Positions 8,426-17,531 of a DNA stretch of 64,000 nt are shown piece after piece; position 1 is the first letter of the stretch; each line of letters begins with the position of its first letter. The position numbers and the translations under genes were made by a program. The notes beneath the pieces are model-generated. The model saw only the letters and a program-made list of their open reading frames with translations, was not told the origin of the DNA and ran no database searches. This stretch comes from an uncultured Collinsella sp. (GTDB taxonomy: Bacteria; Actinomycetota; Coriobacteriia; Coriobacteriales; Coriobacteriaceae). The stretch is taken from NCBI GenBank assembly GCA_958413765.1, contig CATYVH010000005.1, forward strand, positions 1 through 64,000, read 5' to 3'.

Positions 8426-9418
8426 TTAGTAATCCAGCTTCCACATGTAGCGGCGCGTCATGTAGTCCTTGTGGGTGACGGCGGAGAGCGCACGCATGTA
8501 GACGTTGTTGAGGATCGGGGCAAAGATCAGGTGGTTGAAGTACTCGCTCACGCTGTCCTTGATGTCGTTGAGGCCGAGCTCCTTGGCGTCGAGCTGGTAG
8601 ACGCGCTCACCACCGTACTGGTTGACAAAGCGAATGCCGCGCTCGTCGTTGCAGCGGCTGCGGCCGACGCTGATGAGCTGGAACAGCGAGGTACGCTTGT
8701 CCAGGATCTCGAAGGGACCGTGGAAGAAGTCGCAGGTGTTGATGGTGCAGGAGTCGATCTGCAGCATCTCCTGCACGTTGCAGATGCTAAAGACGTAGGC
8801 GGCACCAAAGAGCGGACCCTGAGCCATCACGTTGATGCAGGGCTTGTCGGCGTTCTGCTCGGCCCACTTGGCTGCGAGCGGACGGGTGTACTCGACGGCC
8901 TTGCGATAGATGGGATCGACCAGGTCAAAGGCTGCCATAGCGGTCTCGTACTCGGCATAGCCCTCGGTCTGCTGCGTAAGCTCCATAGCGATCATGGTCA
9001 CGACGGCGGAGTTGGTGCGGCCCATGCAGGACTCGTCGACAGCCAGGCTGTCGTACTGGATCTTGTAGTCGCAGACCTCGGTGAGGGCGGACTCGTCAAC
9101 GTAGATGGCGATGGTGCTGGCGCCGTGGTCCTTGGCGACCTGGGCGGCAACGATAGTCTCCTTGGTGCCGCGCATGGACACGACAACGGCCAAGGTGTTC
9201 TCGTTGACGTAGGCGGGCGTGGCGTGCACGAACTCGTTGCTGGTGTAGCTGGAGCTCACGACCTGCGTGGCCTCGTGCTCCATAAAGTACTGGGCAGGAT
9301 AGTTACCGCCGTTAGATCCGCCGGCGCCGATCCACACAACGCGCTTGATGCCGCCCTTGTCTGCCTTGTCAGCCAAAACCTGGGAGACGACATCCTTAAC
9401 CTGTTCCTGAGTAGTCAT
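8426..9418 (-). CDS. SIS-domain sugar-phosphate isomerase/deglycase (FrlB/GfrE-like), copy 2
   Basis: The 330-residue protein is paralogous to the SIS protein at 3117-4100. The two share the GxGxSxxxxxPAxYF pattern (WIGAGGSNGGNYPAQYF), TSNEF, a CDFFHGPFE motif and the RRYMWKLDY C-terminus. Two SIS folds are apparent. It is transcribed divergently from the second GntR gene across a 205-bp region with repeated ATACA half-sites. Two SIS deglycases beside one mannose-type PTS recall the glucoselysine/fructoselysine pair of enterobacteria, where each enzyme handles a different phosphorylated Amadori product. Substrate assignment is inferred. Confidence 0.8.
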   Translation of the reverse strand: MTTQEQVKDVVSQVLADKADKGGIKRVVWIGAGGSNGGNYPAQYFMEHEATQVVSSSYTSNEFVHATPAYVNENTLAVVVSMRGTKETIVAAQVAKDHGASTIAIYVDESALTEVCDYKIQYDSLAVDESCMGRTNSAVVTMIAMELTQQTEGYAEYETAMAAFDLVDPIYRKAVEYTRPLAAKWAEQNADKPCINVMAQGPLFGAAYVFSICNVQEMLQIDSCTINTCDFFHGPFEILDKRTSLFQLISVGRSRCNDERGIRFVNQYGGERVYQLDAKELGLNDIKDSVSEYFNHLIFAPILNNVYMRALSAVTHKDYMTRRYMWKLDY

Positions 9419-9458
9419 CGCGCATCAGCCTTTCTTCTCATTTGATGCTCTTGACGGC

Positions 9459-9617
9459 ATACAAGTTACATACATGTTTTAGCGATGTCGACTAGTTGTA
9501 TGCTATATTTGTCTTAGATTTTTTGCTGATACGGTTTTCGATAACTCGTTACCAGCAGTTTTGTTGTTGTATTGGATACATGCTTGATTAGGTAAGCATA
9601 CAGGTTAGATACAGGTT
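9459..9617. promoter_or_regulatory. divergent control region with ATACA repeats (GntR2)
   Basis: ATACA occurs at 9459, 9470, 9576, 9598 and 9609. The last two are part of an 11-bp direct repeat, ATACAGGTT, whose AGG also overlaps the ribosome-binding site of gntR2. ACATACATGT at 9468-9477 is a perfect palindrome. The motif differs from the CGTTAT sites of the first regulator, so the two GntR proteins probably have separate targets. Confidence 0.45.
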
Positions 9618-9623
9618 GATCGC

Positions 9624-10346
9624 ATGAGCGCTTCATCGAAAAAGAAACTGACCCAATACGAGCGTCTGGCGACCACACTTCGCGACCGCATCGCTGCCGG
9701 CATCTACGCCTGCGGAGACAAGCTGCCGTCCGAAATGGAGCTCATGGACGAATCGGGGCTGTCGCGCAGCACCGTGCGCCATGCCCTTAAGGTGCTTGTT
9801 GACGAAGGCCTGATTCGCACCGAGCGCGGACGCGGCGCCTTTGTGGCCGACACGCCGGCGCTCCACGAGAACAACCTGGTGTTTTCGAGCTACACAGCGC
9901 AGATCCAGGGTCAGGGCATGAAGCCCACCACGCGCACGGTGGACTCGGGCTTTGCCAAGGCCGCCGGCGACGTGGCCAAGTTTTTCGATGCCGCCGTGGG
10001 CAGCAAACTCGTCAAGCTCGTCCGCCTGCGCTATCTGGACGAAGCACCGCTGTGCCTGGAGACCACCTATCTGCCGCCAAGCTTTGAGGCGCTCATCGAT
10101 CGCGATATCAACGGTTCGCTCTACGCCACGCTGCGCCAGGAGTTCCATCGTGCGCCGGCGCAGGGGCATAAGACCTTTGAGGTGTGCTATGCCTCGCAAA
10201 ACGAGGCGTTTTTGCTCAACGTTGAGCGCGGACAGGCGCTGATCCTGATCACCGACTACGTCTACGACACCGACGGCCGCCCGCTCCATGTCTCCAAGCG
10301 CATCCAACGCACCGACCGCGCCAAATACACCGAGCCCATCGGCTAA
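9624..10346 (+). CDS. GntR-family regulator with UTRA domain, second copy
   Basis: The 240-residue protein has a winged helix at about residues 10-78 (KLPSEMELMDESGLSRSTVR, then GRGAFV) and a UTRA domain at about 95-235. It is divergent from the second SIS gene, which it most likely controls. Both lie next to the PTS locus but use a different operator motif from the first regulator. The effector is unknown; a phosphorylated Amadori product would fit the context. Confidence 0.9.
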   Translation: MSASSKKKLTQYERLATTLRDRIAAGIYACGDKLPSEMELMDESGLSRSTVRHALKVLVDEGLIRTERGRGAFVADTPALHENNLVFSSYTAQIQGQGMKPTTRTVDSGFAKAAGDVAKFFDAAVGSKLVKLVRLRYLDEAPLCLETTYLPPSFEALIDRDINGSLYATLRQEFHRAPAQGHKTFEVCYASQNEAFLLNVERGQALILITDYVYDTDGRPLHVSKRIQRTDRAKYTEPIG

Positions 10347-10353
10347 CCTGTCT

Positions 10354-10944
10354 CTAAATGATAGGTTTAGGAAGGTCGGGGAACCAGGTTGGTTTGGGCT
10401 GGTTGGGGGTGCGCTCGGCCAGGACCAGCTCCATCCAGCACATGTCGTACCAGCGGCCGAACTTTTGGGCACAGCGGTCGAAAGCACCCACCAAGCGATA
10501 TCCCATATGGGCATGGAAGTCCTGGCTGTTGTGCGTTAGATACTCGTCGTCCTTGTCGTGCGGCACGGCGATGAGCGCGCACATGTTGGTGATGCCCATC
10601 GCGATCAGGCACTGCTTGAGCGCATCGTGCAGCTTGCGGCCCAGCCCGCCGTGGCGCACGTCGCGTGCCAGGTAAATCGACGTCTCGACCGACCAGTCGT
10701 ATGCCTCGCGGCTGTTGAGCGGACTCGCATAGGCATAGCCTACCGGACGCCCGTCCAGCTCCATCACCAGATACGGATAGCGCTTGAGCGTACGCTCGAT
10801 GCGCCCGGCGAACTCCTCAACGCTCGGCACCTCGTATTCGCAGGTAATCGCCGTCTGGCGCACATACGGCTCATAGATGGCAAGCAACGCCGGCGCGTCT
10901 TCGGGCGTCGCCAGGCGAATCGCCGGCTCGGACATCTCGGTCAT
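10354..10944 (-). CDS. GNAT-family N-acetyltransferase (phosphinothricin acetyltransferase-like)
   Basis: The start is the ATG at 10944 (MTEMSEPAIRLATPEDAPAL), with AAGGG 6 bp upstream; 196 residues. The layout fits Pat/MnaT-type GNAT enzymes: IYEPYVRQTAITCEYEVPS near the N-terminus, a YDWSVETSIYLARDVRHGGLG segment carrying the acetyl-CoA loop, then HMGYRLVGAFDRCAQKFGRW. Enzymes of this group acetylate the amino group of small amino-acid-like compounds. It faces gntR2 tail to tail. Confidence 0.85.
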   Translation of the reverse strand: MTEMSEPAIRLATPEDAPALLAIYEPYVRQTAITCEYEVPSVEEFAGRIERTLKRYPYLVMELDGRPVGYAYASPLNSREAYDWSVETSIYLARDVRHGGLGRKLHDALKQCLIAMGITNMCALIAVPHDKDDEYLTHNSQDFHAHMGYRLVGAFDRCAQKFGRWYDMCWMELVLAERTPNQPKPTWFPDLPKPII

Positions 10945-10959
10945 ACAACCCTTCTCTCT

Positions 10960-11003
10960 CAAAAACAAAGGCCGCCTTGCGCCAAACCCAGCGCAAGGCG
11001 GCC
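10960..11003 (-). terminator. terminator of the threonine aldolase-like gene
   Basis: A perfect 13-bp stem GGCCGCCTTGCGC/GCGCAAGGCGGCC is followed on the minus strand by TTTGTTTTT. Confidence 0.85.
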
Positions 11004-11021
11004 CCTCGTCATTACATCAGG

Positions 11022-12047
11022 CTACAGGACAGCCGCCAGCGCGTCGATGTCCTCCTGCGTCGTGGCCCAGCTGGTGCAAAAGCGCACCACCGTGTGGGTA
11101 TCGTCGTACTTTTCCCAGTACTCGATCGCCGCATGCTCGCGAATGCGGGCCATGTCCTCGTTGGGCAGAATCACAAACTGCTGGTTGGTCGGCGTCTCCA
11201 AAAAGAACTGGTAGCCGCGCTCGTGCAGCACACGACGCAGCGCCTGGGCCGCCTGAATCGCCTGTCGACCAATCTCAAAATACAGGCCATCGGTAAAGAG
11301 CGCCTCAAACTGCACGCCCGTCAGGCGGCCCTTGGCCAACAGCGCGCCGTGCTGCTTAATACGCGGAATGGGATGCGCCGGAGCGTGCATGCCGCAGAAC
11401 ACCACAGCCTCGCCGCAAAGCGCGCCGCACTTGGTGCCGCCGATGTAGAACACGTCGCACAGCTGCGCCAGCTCGGGCAGGGTAATGTCGCACTCATCGG
11501 CCGCCAGTGCATAGGCCAGACGAGCACCGTCCACAAACAGCGGAATCTCGCGCTTCTGGCACACCGCGTGAATCGCCGCAAGCTCGGCCTTGGAGTACAG
11601 CGTGCCGTACTCGGTCGATAGACTCACGTACACGGCGCCCGGGAACACCGTGTGCTCGTAGCTCTCGTTTTCGTAGAACACCTGGATATAGTTCTCGAGA
11701 TCCTCGGCGTGCATCTTGCCCTCGTAGCCGGGGATGGTGAGCACCTTGTGGCCGCCAAACTCGATAGCGCCCGCCTCGTGGCAGGCAACGTGGCCGGTCT
11801 CGGCGGCAACCACGCCCTCGTACGGCGCGAGCAGCATGTCAATCACCGTCGCGTTGGTCTGCGTGCCGCCCACCAGCAAAAACACGTCGGCATCGGGGGC
11901 CTGACAGGCCTCGCGGATCAGTTGCTTGGCACGCTCGGTGTGCGCATCGGTACCATAGCCGGGCTGCGGCTCCATGTTGGTGTCGACGAGCGCCTGCAGC
12001 ACCGCCGGATGTGCGCCGTGGGAATAGTCGTTGTTGAATGCGAGCAT
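11022..12047 (-). CDS. threonine aldolase family PLP enzyme (beta-eliminating lyase)
   Basis: The 341-residue protein has the fold-type I PLP pattern of low-specificity threonine aldolases. His90 in AAETGHVACHEAGA stacks over the cofactor region, Asp173 is in LFVDGARLAYA, and the Schiff-base Lys206 is in YIGGTKCGALCGEAVV. These enzymes split threonine or allo-threonine to glycine and acetaldehyde. GAGAGG precedes the start. It is monocistronic with its own terminator. Confidence 0.88.
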   Translation of the reverse strand: MLAFNNDYSHGAHPAVLQALVDTNMEPQPGYGTDAHTERAKQLIREACQAPDADVFLLVGGTQTNATVIDMLLAPYEGVVAAETGHVACHEAGAIEFGGHKVLTIPGYEGKMHAEDLENYIQVFYENESYEHTVFPGAVYVSLSTEYGTLYSKAELAAIHAVCQKREIPLFVDGARLAYALAADECDITLPELAQLCDVFYIGGTKCGALCGEAVVFCGMHAPAHPIPRIKQHGALLAKGRLTGVQFEALFTDGLYFEIGRQAIQAAQALRRVLHERGYQFFLETPTNQQFVILPNEDMARIREHAAIEYWEKYDDTHTVVRFCTSWATTQEDIDALAAVL

Positions 12048-12092
12048 GGCAATCCTCTCTTACCAGGTATCGTCCAGATGATTCAGGTGGGG

Positions 12093-12956
12093 CTATTGTA
12101 CGCCGTGAGGATAGGCAATGCGCGCGGCAAGGCACTCAAGCGCCAACACCAGGGCAAAGCCGCAGCTCACGTCAGTCAAAAAGTGTGCACCGATCACGAT
12201 GCGGCCAAAGGCGACGAGCGCCGCAATCACGGCCGCTACCCAAAAGACCACGCGGCGGCGTGACGGCTTTTCCATAAAGGCCGGCGCGGGAAGCCCGGCG
12301 AGCATAAGGCCGATCGCCGCGTGCGCCGTGTGTCCGCTCGCAAACGACTTAAAGCCGTCCTTGATCACGCCGGCGGCGATATAGCTCCACTTATCGGGAT
12401 TGCCGATTACCCACCACGGCTGAAAATTGAGCCCCGGCGTGACCTCGATCACGCGCATGCGCGGGCGCGACCACAGCGGCTTGACGATCACGTTGAGGAT
12501 GATGGCCTGAGCGACCCACACGGCAAGCACCATCAACGCCCAGCGCGTGAGATCGTCGGGGTCGGTGTCGCGTGTAAGGCGATAGGCGATGAGGTTGGCC
12601 GCGATGACCAGCGTAAACGTCAGTACCAGCTGAAACGCGATGAGCTTGCCGCCGACGCGCAGCGATCCGATAATCTCGTAGCCGACCAGGCCCACGTTGA
12701 TCAAAACGCCCAGCGCGGCGAGCCACTTGCTCGCCTTGGAATCGGGGCGTGCCGAGCGCACGAGCATAACGCCCGCGATGCTCGCCGTCAGCTCAAACGG
12801 CAGCTCGCCGGCGGCCTCGATAAAGCGGCCGTACATGCTGCCGATGTTGAACAGCGCGCTCGAGATTTGGTAATCGAAAAAGGTGCCCACGCCCAGGCAA
12901 AGGGCAAGGATACCCGCTATAGCAGCGGCGTCTTTCTTGTAGATGTACCCGAACAT
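12093..12956 (-). CDS. PAP2-family membrane phosphatase
   Basis: The 287-residue protein has about six hydrophobic helices. The PAP2 motifs FKSFASGHTAHA (motif 2) and GRIVIGAHFLTDVSCG (motif 3, catalytic His) are present; motif 1 is degenerate (around PLWSRPRMRVIEV). Such enzymes dephosphorylate lipid pyrophosphates or phosphatidic acid at the membrane. It starts 57 bp after mfd stops on the same strand. Confidence 0.85.
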   Translation of the reverse strand: MFGYIYKKDAAAIAGILALCLGVGTFFDYQISSALFNIGSMYGRFIEAAGELPFELTASIAGVMLVRSARPDSKASKWLAALGVLINVGLVGYEIIGSLRVGGKLIAFQLVLTFTLVIAANLIAYRLTRDTDPDDLTRWALMVLAVWVAQAIILNVIVKPLWSRPRMRVIEVTPGLNFQPWWVIGNPDKWSYIAAGVIKDGFKSFASGHTAHAAIGLMLAGLPAPAFMEKPSRRRVVFWVAAVIAALVAFGRIVIGAHFLTDVSCGFALVLALECLAARIAYPHGVQ

Positions 12957-13012
12957 GCTTTCCTTTCGATGAAACCAGAGTGCCCAAATGGGGCGTTTGC
13001 GGCGTCGATCCG

Positions 13013-16000
13013 TTAGTCATCGTCGGACGCACCGAGCTGCTGCAGCAGCATGAGCGCCGCGGCCACCGGGCCGGTGCCGTCGTTGGCGTCGAGACCGCGG
13101 CCCAGGCCGCTGCCCGCGCCGGCGCCCGCCTTGTAGGGCACCGACAGCTTGCGGCTCTTGGGAAAGTTCACCGCGCCATAGCGATTCTTGAACTCAAAGG
13201 CTACCTTCTTGGGAACGTCAACCCCCAGGAAGGTAATACGTCCGCCGCTGAGCGTGACGCTCTCGAGCCCCAAGCGCTCGCCGCGGATACGGATGCGAGC
13301 GCGGTTGAACAAGTTGAGCCCCGCCAACGGCAGCTCACCGTGCGCAGCCTCGGTCTCCTCCTGCACCTCGTCGATACTCTCCAGGTCCTCAGCCGCCGCG
13401 AGCTTGCGGTACACGAGCACGCGCTGGTCCACCGCCGGCATGTACTCCTCGGACAAGAAATAGTCGGCCGGCAGGTTGATGCCCACGCTCGCCGCCTCCA
13501 CGCCGGCATCGTCATCGCCGCGCGCCTCGGCCACGGCCTGGCCCAGCATCTGCGTAAACAGGTCGAAGCCCACGCTCGACAGGTTGCCGTGCTGTTCGGC
13601 GCCCATGAGCGAACCGGCGCCGCGGATCTCCAGGTCGCGCATGGCGATGCGCATGCCGCTGCCCAGGTCCTGGAACTCGGACAGTGCGGTCAGACGCGCC
13701 GTAGCCTCCTCGGTGAGCGGTAGCTCGCCCGGGAACATAAAGTACGCGTAGGCCTGCGTGGCCGAGCGACCCACACGGCCCTTGAGCTGGTAGAGCTGTG
13801 CCAGGCCCAGGCGCTGCGAGTCCTCGATGATGAGCGTGTTGGCGGTCGCGTTGTCGATACCGCTCTCCACGATGGTCGTGGCAATGAGCACGTCGATCTT
13901 TTTGGTCGCGAACTCAATCATCACGTCCTCGACCTCGCGCGGGCTCATCTTGCCGTGCGCCACACCCACGCGCGCCTCGGGCGCGGCCTCGCGCACGCGT
14001 GCCACAGCATCGTCGATGGTCTTGACGCGGTTGGACACGTAGTACACCTGGCCACCGCGGCCCACCTCCAGGCGAATCGCCGCGCTCACCACGTCGGGGT
14101 CGTACTCCCCCACGTGCACAATCACGGGACGGCGCCCGGTCGGCGGCGTGGTGATCAGGCTCATGTCGCGCACGCCGCTCGTGGCCATCTGCATGGTTCG
14201 CGGAATAGGCGTTGCCGAAAGCGTGAGCACGTCAATCTGCTCGCGCAGGTTCTTGAGCTGCTCCTTGTGCTGCACGCCAAAGCGCTGTTCCTCGTCGATG
14301 ATCACCAAGCCCAGGTTCTTGGGGTTCACGTCGGCCGAAAGCAGACGGTGTGTGCCGATCAGCACATCGATCGTGCCCTCGACAAACGCCTTGAGCGCGC
14401 GCTTTTGCTGCGCCGGCGTGCGGAAGCGGCTGAGCACCTCGACCTCCAGGCCAAACGGGGCAAAGCGCTCAAAGAATGTCTCGTAGTGCTGTTGGGCCAG
14501 AATGGTCGTGGGGCAGAGCACCATGACCTGGCGACCGGAGTCAACGCACTTAAACGCTGCGCGCAGGGCGACCTCGGTCTTGCCAAAGCCCACGTCGCCG
14601 CACAGCAGGCGGTCCATGGGCTTGGGCGCCTCCATGTCCGCCTTAATGTCGGCGATGGCCTCCAGCTGGTCGCGCGTCTCGTCGTAGGGAAAGCTCTCCT
14701 CCATCTCGATCTGCTCGGGTGTATCGGGCGGACAGGCGATACCGGTAATCGACGAGCGGCGCGTATACAGGTCGACCAGGTCAAACGCCAGCTTTTTGGC
14801 ATTCTTGCGCGCCTTGTTGGTGGCACGCGTCCAGTCGGCGGTGTTGAGCCTGGTCAGGCGCGGCTTATCGCCGTCGGGACCAACGTAGCGCGTAATGCGG
14901 TCAACCTGCTCCAACGGCACGTAGAGCTTGTCGCCATCGGCGTATTCCAGCAAAAAGTAGTCGCGCTCCTTGCCGCCCACTTCCTGACGCGCGATCTCGC
15001 TAAAGAGCGCGATGCCATGCGTTGCATGCACCACGTAGTCACCCGGCTTAAACGGGAAGGTGATCTGCGTAATGTCCACCTTGCGGCGGCTGCGGGCGCG
15101 GTTGGCATCCATGCGGGCGTTGAGGTCGGCGATCGAGAACACGGCCAAATTGGCATCGGGCACCACCACGCCCTGCGGCAGGGCGGCGTCCACAAAGGTC
15201 ACGCGCCCGCGCGAGATGGTGGGCACGGCGGCGCCGGCGGCAGCCTGGGCGGCGCCCGCCTCGAGCGAGCGCGCGTTGAGTGCGTCGGCGCGACGCTCGC
15301 GAATGGAAGCATGGGCCTCCTGGCGTGCGGCACGGTCGGCGGAATCCGCCGCTGCCACGCGTACGCGCTCGCCGATAGCGCCGGCATTTTCGGGCGCCGC
15401 GGTCAGCGATTCCTCAAAGGTAATGCCCTCGTCGCCAAAGGTGAGCTCCATCGACTCGCGCGCACCTCGGTCGGGGATGGCAAACACGCAGGCATAGCGC
15501 TTGCCCACGACCTCCTGGATGCGCGTCATAAAACGGTTGTCCGAGCCTGCGATGGCAGGCTGCTCAATCTTGAGCTCGGCCGTCACCGCACCGCCGGCAC
15601 GGATGAGGCTCACGTAGTTCAGGCGCTGCTGAGCACCAAAATCGAGCTGCTGGGCACGTACATACAGGCCATCCAGTCGGTCAATCCCCGCCTCGCCGGC
15701 ACGCGCCTCGATATCCTCGTAGGCGCGCAGGCAATCGTCGAACAGCGAGCGCGGCTCGGACAGCACCACGAGCGCCTTGCCGCTCACGTGCGACAGCGGA
15801 CTCACGGTCTGGCCGTACATCACCGGCAAAAAGCGGTCGAGCTCAGGCGTGACGATGCGTGCATCCACCATCTCGAGCAGCGCCGCCAGCTTACTGTCGT
15901 CCTGGCTGGCGCGGTAGAGCGCCACATGCATGTTGTGGACGGCGTCGTCGGTGAGTGCGAGCTCGCGACAGGGGAAGATCTCGATGCTGTCCTCGTTGCC

Positions 16001-16645
16001 GATGGTCTGGCCCGTGGAGCTCACCATGCGGCGGATGCGGTCAATCTCGTCGCCGAAAAACTCAATGCGCACGGGCGCCTTCTCCTGCGCGGGGAATACC
16101 TCGACGGTGTCGCCGTGCACGCGGAACAGGCCGGGCGCGTCGGCGGCGCCGGCATTGGTGTAGCCCATGCCCACCAAGCGCTGCGGCACCTCGTCAAAGG
16201 GAATCTCCTCGCCCACCGCAAAAGTAGTGGACTCCCAGTAGCGGCTCTCGACCGGCGGCACGCAGCGCAGCAGTGCGCGGGCCGAGGCGACCATGATGCA
16301 GTTGTCCCCGCGCACGATGCGTCCCAGGGCCTCGCAGCGCTGCGCCACCACAGCGTCGTCGGGCGCCTGCTCGCGCCAGGGGTAGTCCTTGCGCTCGGGA
16401 AAACGGCACACATGCGCCAGGCCCACGTAGGCGGCAAGGCTGCGCGCAGCGCGATCGGCCGCATCCTCGCCACTTACGATGTAGACCGTGGGGCGCGGAC
16501 GACGCGCAAACTGGGCGGCGGCCATAAGCGTGCGACCCGACTGCGACACAGCCAGCGTCACGTCCTCGCCGGCATCGAGTCCGGCCTCGACGATCTGCAG
16601 CGCCTCGGCAGTGTAGAGCTGCGCGGCTATACGGTGAATGAGCAT
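13013..16645 (-). CDS. mfd: transcription-repair coupling factor Mfd
   Basis: The start is MLIHRIAAQLYTAEAL (ATG at 16645, GGAGG 6 bp upstream); 1210 residues, slightly longer than typical Mfd (about 1150). The order is N-terminal UvrB-like region, an RNA-polymerase-interacting domain (KPGDYVVHATHGIALFSEI), then a RecG-like translocase with Walker A GDVGFGKTEVA (about residue 685), the DEEQR box (about 785), and the TRCF C-terminal domain. Mfd removes stalled RNA polymerase and recruits UvrA. The extra length is an Ala-rich insert around residues 400-480 and a Gly-rich tail. Confidence 0.97.
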   Translation of the reverse strand: MLIHRIAAQLYTAEALQIVEAGLDAGEDVTLAVSQSGRTLMAAAQFARRPRPTVYIVSGEDAADRAARSLAAYVGLAHVCRFPERKDYPWREQAPDDAVVAQRCEALGRIVRGDNCIMVASARALLRCVPPVESRYWESTTFAVGEEIPFDEVPQRLVGMGYTNAGAADAPGLFRVHGDTVEVFPAQEKAPVRIEFFGDEIDRIRRMVSSTGQTIGNEDSIEIFPCRELALTDDAVHNMHVALYRASQDDSKLAALLEMVDARIVTPELDRFLPVMYGQTVSPLSHVSGKALVVLSEPRSLFDDCLRAYEDIEARAGEAGIDRLDGLYVRAQQLDFGAQQRLNYVSLIRAGGAVTAELKIEQPAIAGSDNRFMTRIQEVVGKRYACVFAIPDRGARESMELTFGDEGITFEESLTAAPENAGAIGERVRVAAADSADRAARQEAHASIRERRADALNARSLEAGAAQAAAGAAVPTISRGRVTFVDAALPQGVVVPDANLAVFSIADLNARMDANRARSRRKVDITQITFPFKPGDYVVHATHGIALFSEIARQEVGGKERDYFLLEYADGDKLYVPLEQVDRITRYVGPDGDKPRLTRLNTADWTRATNKARKNAKKLAFDLVDLYTRRSSITGIACPPDTPEQIEMEESFPYDETRDQLEAIADIKADMEAPKPMDRLLCGDVGFGKTEVALRAAFKCVDSGRQVMVLCPTTILAQQHYETFFERFAPFGLEVEVLSRFRTPAQQKRALKAFVEGTIDVLIGTHRLLSADVNPKNLGLVIIDEEQRFGVQHKEQLKNLREQIDVLTLSATPIPRTMQMATSGVRDMSLITTPPTGRRPVIVHVGEYDPDVVSAAIRLEVGRGGQVYYVSNRVKTIDDAVARVREAAPEARVGVAHGKMSPREVEDVMIEFATKKIDVLIATTIVESGIDNATANTLIIEDSQRLGLAQLYQLKGRVGRSATQAYAYFMFPGELPLTEEATARLTALSEFQDLGSGMRIAMRDLEIRGAGSLMGAEQHGNLSSVGFDLFTQMLGQAVAEARGDDDAGVEAASVGINLPADYFLSEEYMPAVDQRVLVYRKLAAAEDLESIDEVQEETEAAHGELPLAGLNLFNRARIRIRGERLGLESVTLSGGRITFLGVDVPKKVAFEFKNRYGAVNFPKSRKLSVPYKAGAGAGSGLGRGLDANDGTGPVAAALMLLQQLGASDDD

Positions 16646-16670
16646 GCTGTTCCTCCGGCATCGCAACGCC

Positions 16671-16698
16671 AAAAGCCCGCCGAGGCAAGCTCGGCGGG
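16671..16698 (-). terminator. terminator after nth
   Basis: CCCGCCGAG, a TTGC-type loop and CTCGGCGGG are followed by CTTTT on the minus strand. It lies between nth and mfd. Confidence 0.7.
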
Positions 16699-16802
16699 TC
16701 GTTCGTCAAATTCGTTGCCTGTCATGGTAGCGCATGGAGAGGACTCCAGCTCAAGCGTACGTCCAGCCCCGCAAAAAACGCCAGACGAAGATGCGTTCCG
16801 CC

Positions 16803-17468
16803 CTACCCCGCCACGCGCACGCTGGGGCACAAATCTGCCAGCGGACACTCGTCACACTTGGGTTTGCGGGCGTCGCAGATCTCGCGACCAAAGGTGATCC
16901 ACTGATGGTTGACCGACTCCCAATACTCGTGCGGCAAAATCTTGAGCAGATCCTGCTCGGTCTTGAGCGGTTCCTTGGCATGCGTCTTGGGACTCAGCAT
17001 CAGGCGGTGCGCAATGCGGTTGACGTGCGTATCCACCGCGATGCCTTCCACGATGCCGTACCCCACGTTGAGCACGATGTTCGCCGTCTTGCGTCCCACG
17101 CCCGGCAGCTTCACGAGTTCCTTCATGTCGGCCGGCACCTCGCCGTCATAGTCGGTGACGATCATCTGCGCGGCCTCGACGGCATGCTTGGCTTTGCTCT
17201 TGTAGAAGCCGAGCGACTTGATGGTGTCCGCCACGTCAGCTACGCTCGCCCCGGCCATGGTCTCGGGCGTGGGCCACTGGGCAAACAGCCGCGGCGTCAC
17301 TTTGTTGACCTGCGCATCGGTCGTTTGCGCCGAAAGCAGCACCGCGATCAGCAGGCGGAAGGGATTCTCGTGGTCCAAAAAGCACTCGACCGGGCCATAG
17401 CGACGGTTGAGGCGCTCACACACCTCGATGGCGCGCTCGCGCTTGGCGGCATTGGTCTCGCGTGGCAT
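16803..17468 (-). CDS. nth: endonuclease III
   Basis: The start is MPRETNAAKRERAIEV (ATG at 17468, GAGGAG 6 bp upstream); 221 residues. The helix-hairpin-helix is LPGVGRKTANIVLNVGYG with the catalytic Lys, followed by the catalytic Asp in AVDTHVNRIAHRL. The C-terminus carries the four-Cys iron-sulfur ligand set C-X6-C-X2-C-X5-C (CDARKPKCDECPLADLC). It removes oxidized pyrimidines from DNA. It makes a useful contrast with the cluster-less MutY-like protein at 23092-23997. Confidence 0.96.
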   Translation of the reverse strand: MPRETNAAKRERAIEVCERLNRRYGPVECFLDHENPFRLLIAVLLSAQTTDAQVNKVTPRLFAQWPTPETMAGASVADVADTIKSLGFYKSKAKHAVEAAQMIVTDYDGEVPADMKELVKLPGVGRKTANIVLNVGYGIVEGIAVDTHVNRIAHRLMLSPKTHAKEPLKTEQDLLKILPHEYWESVNHQWITFGREICDARKPKCDECPLADLCPSVRVAG

Positions 17469-17531
17469 AACGACTCCTCGGCTCAACGGCACAATAAACT
17501 TATGGGCACAATTGTCCCACGTCCGAGACGC

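Noticed and set aside
13955..16897. 980-residue plus-strand open frame
   Set aside because: It is antisense to mfd, whose motifs are unmistakable; the plus frame is Arg/His/Ala-rich with no domain.
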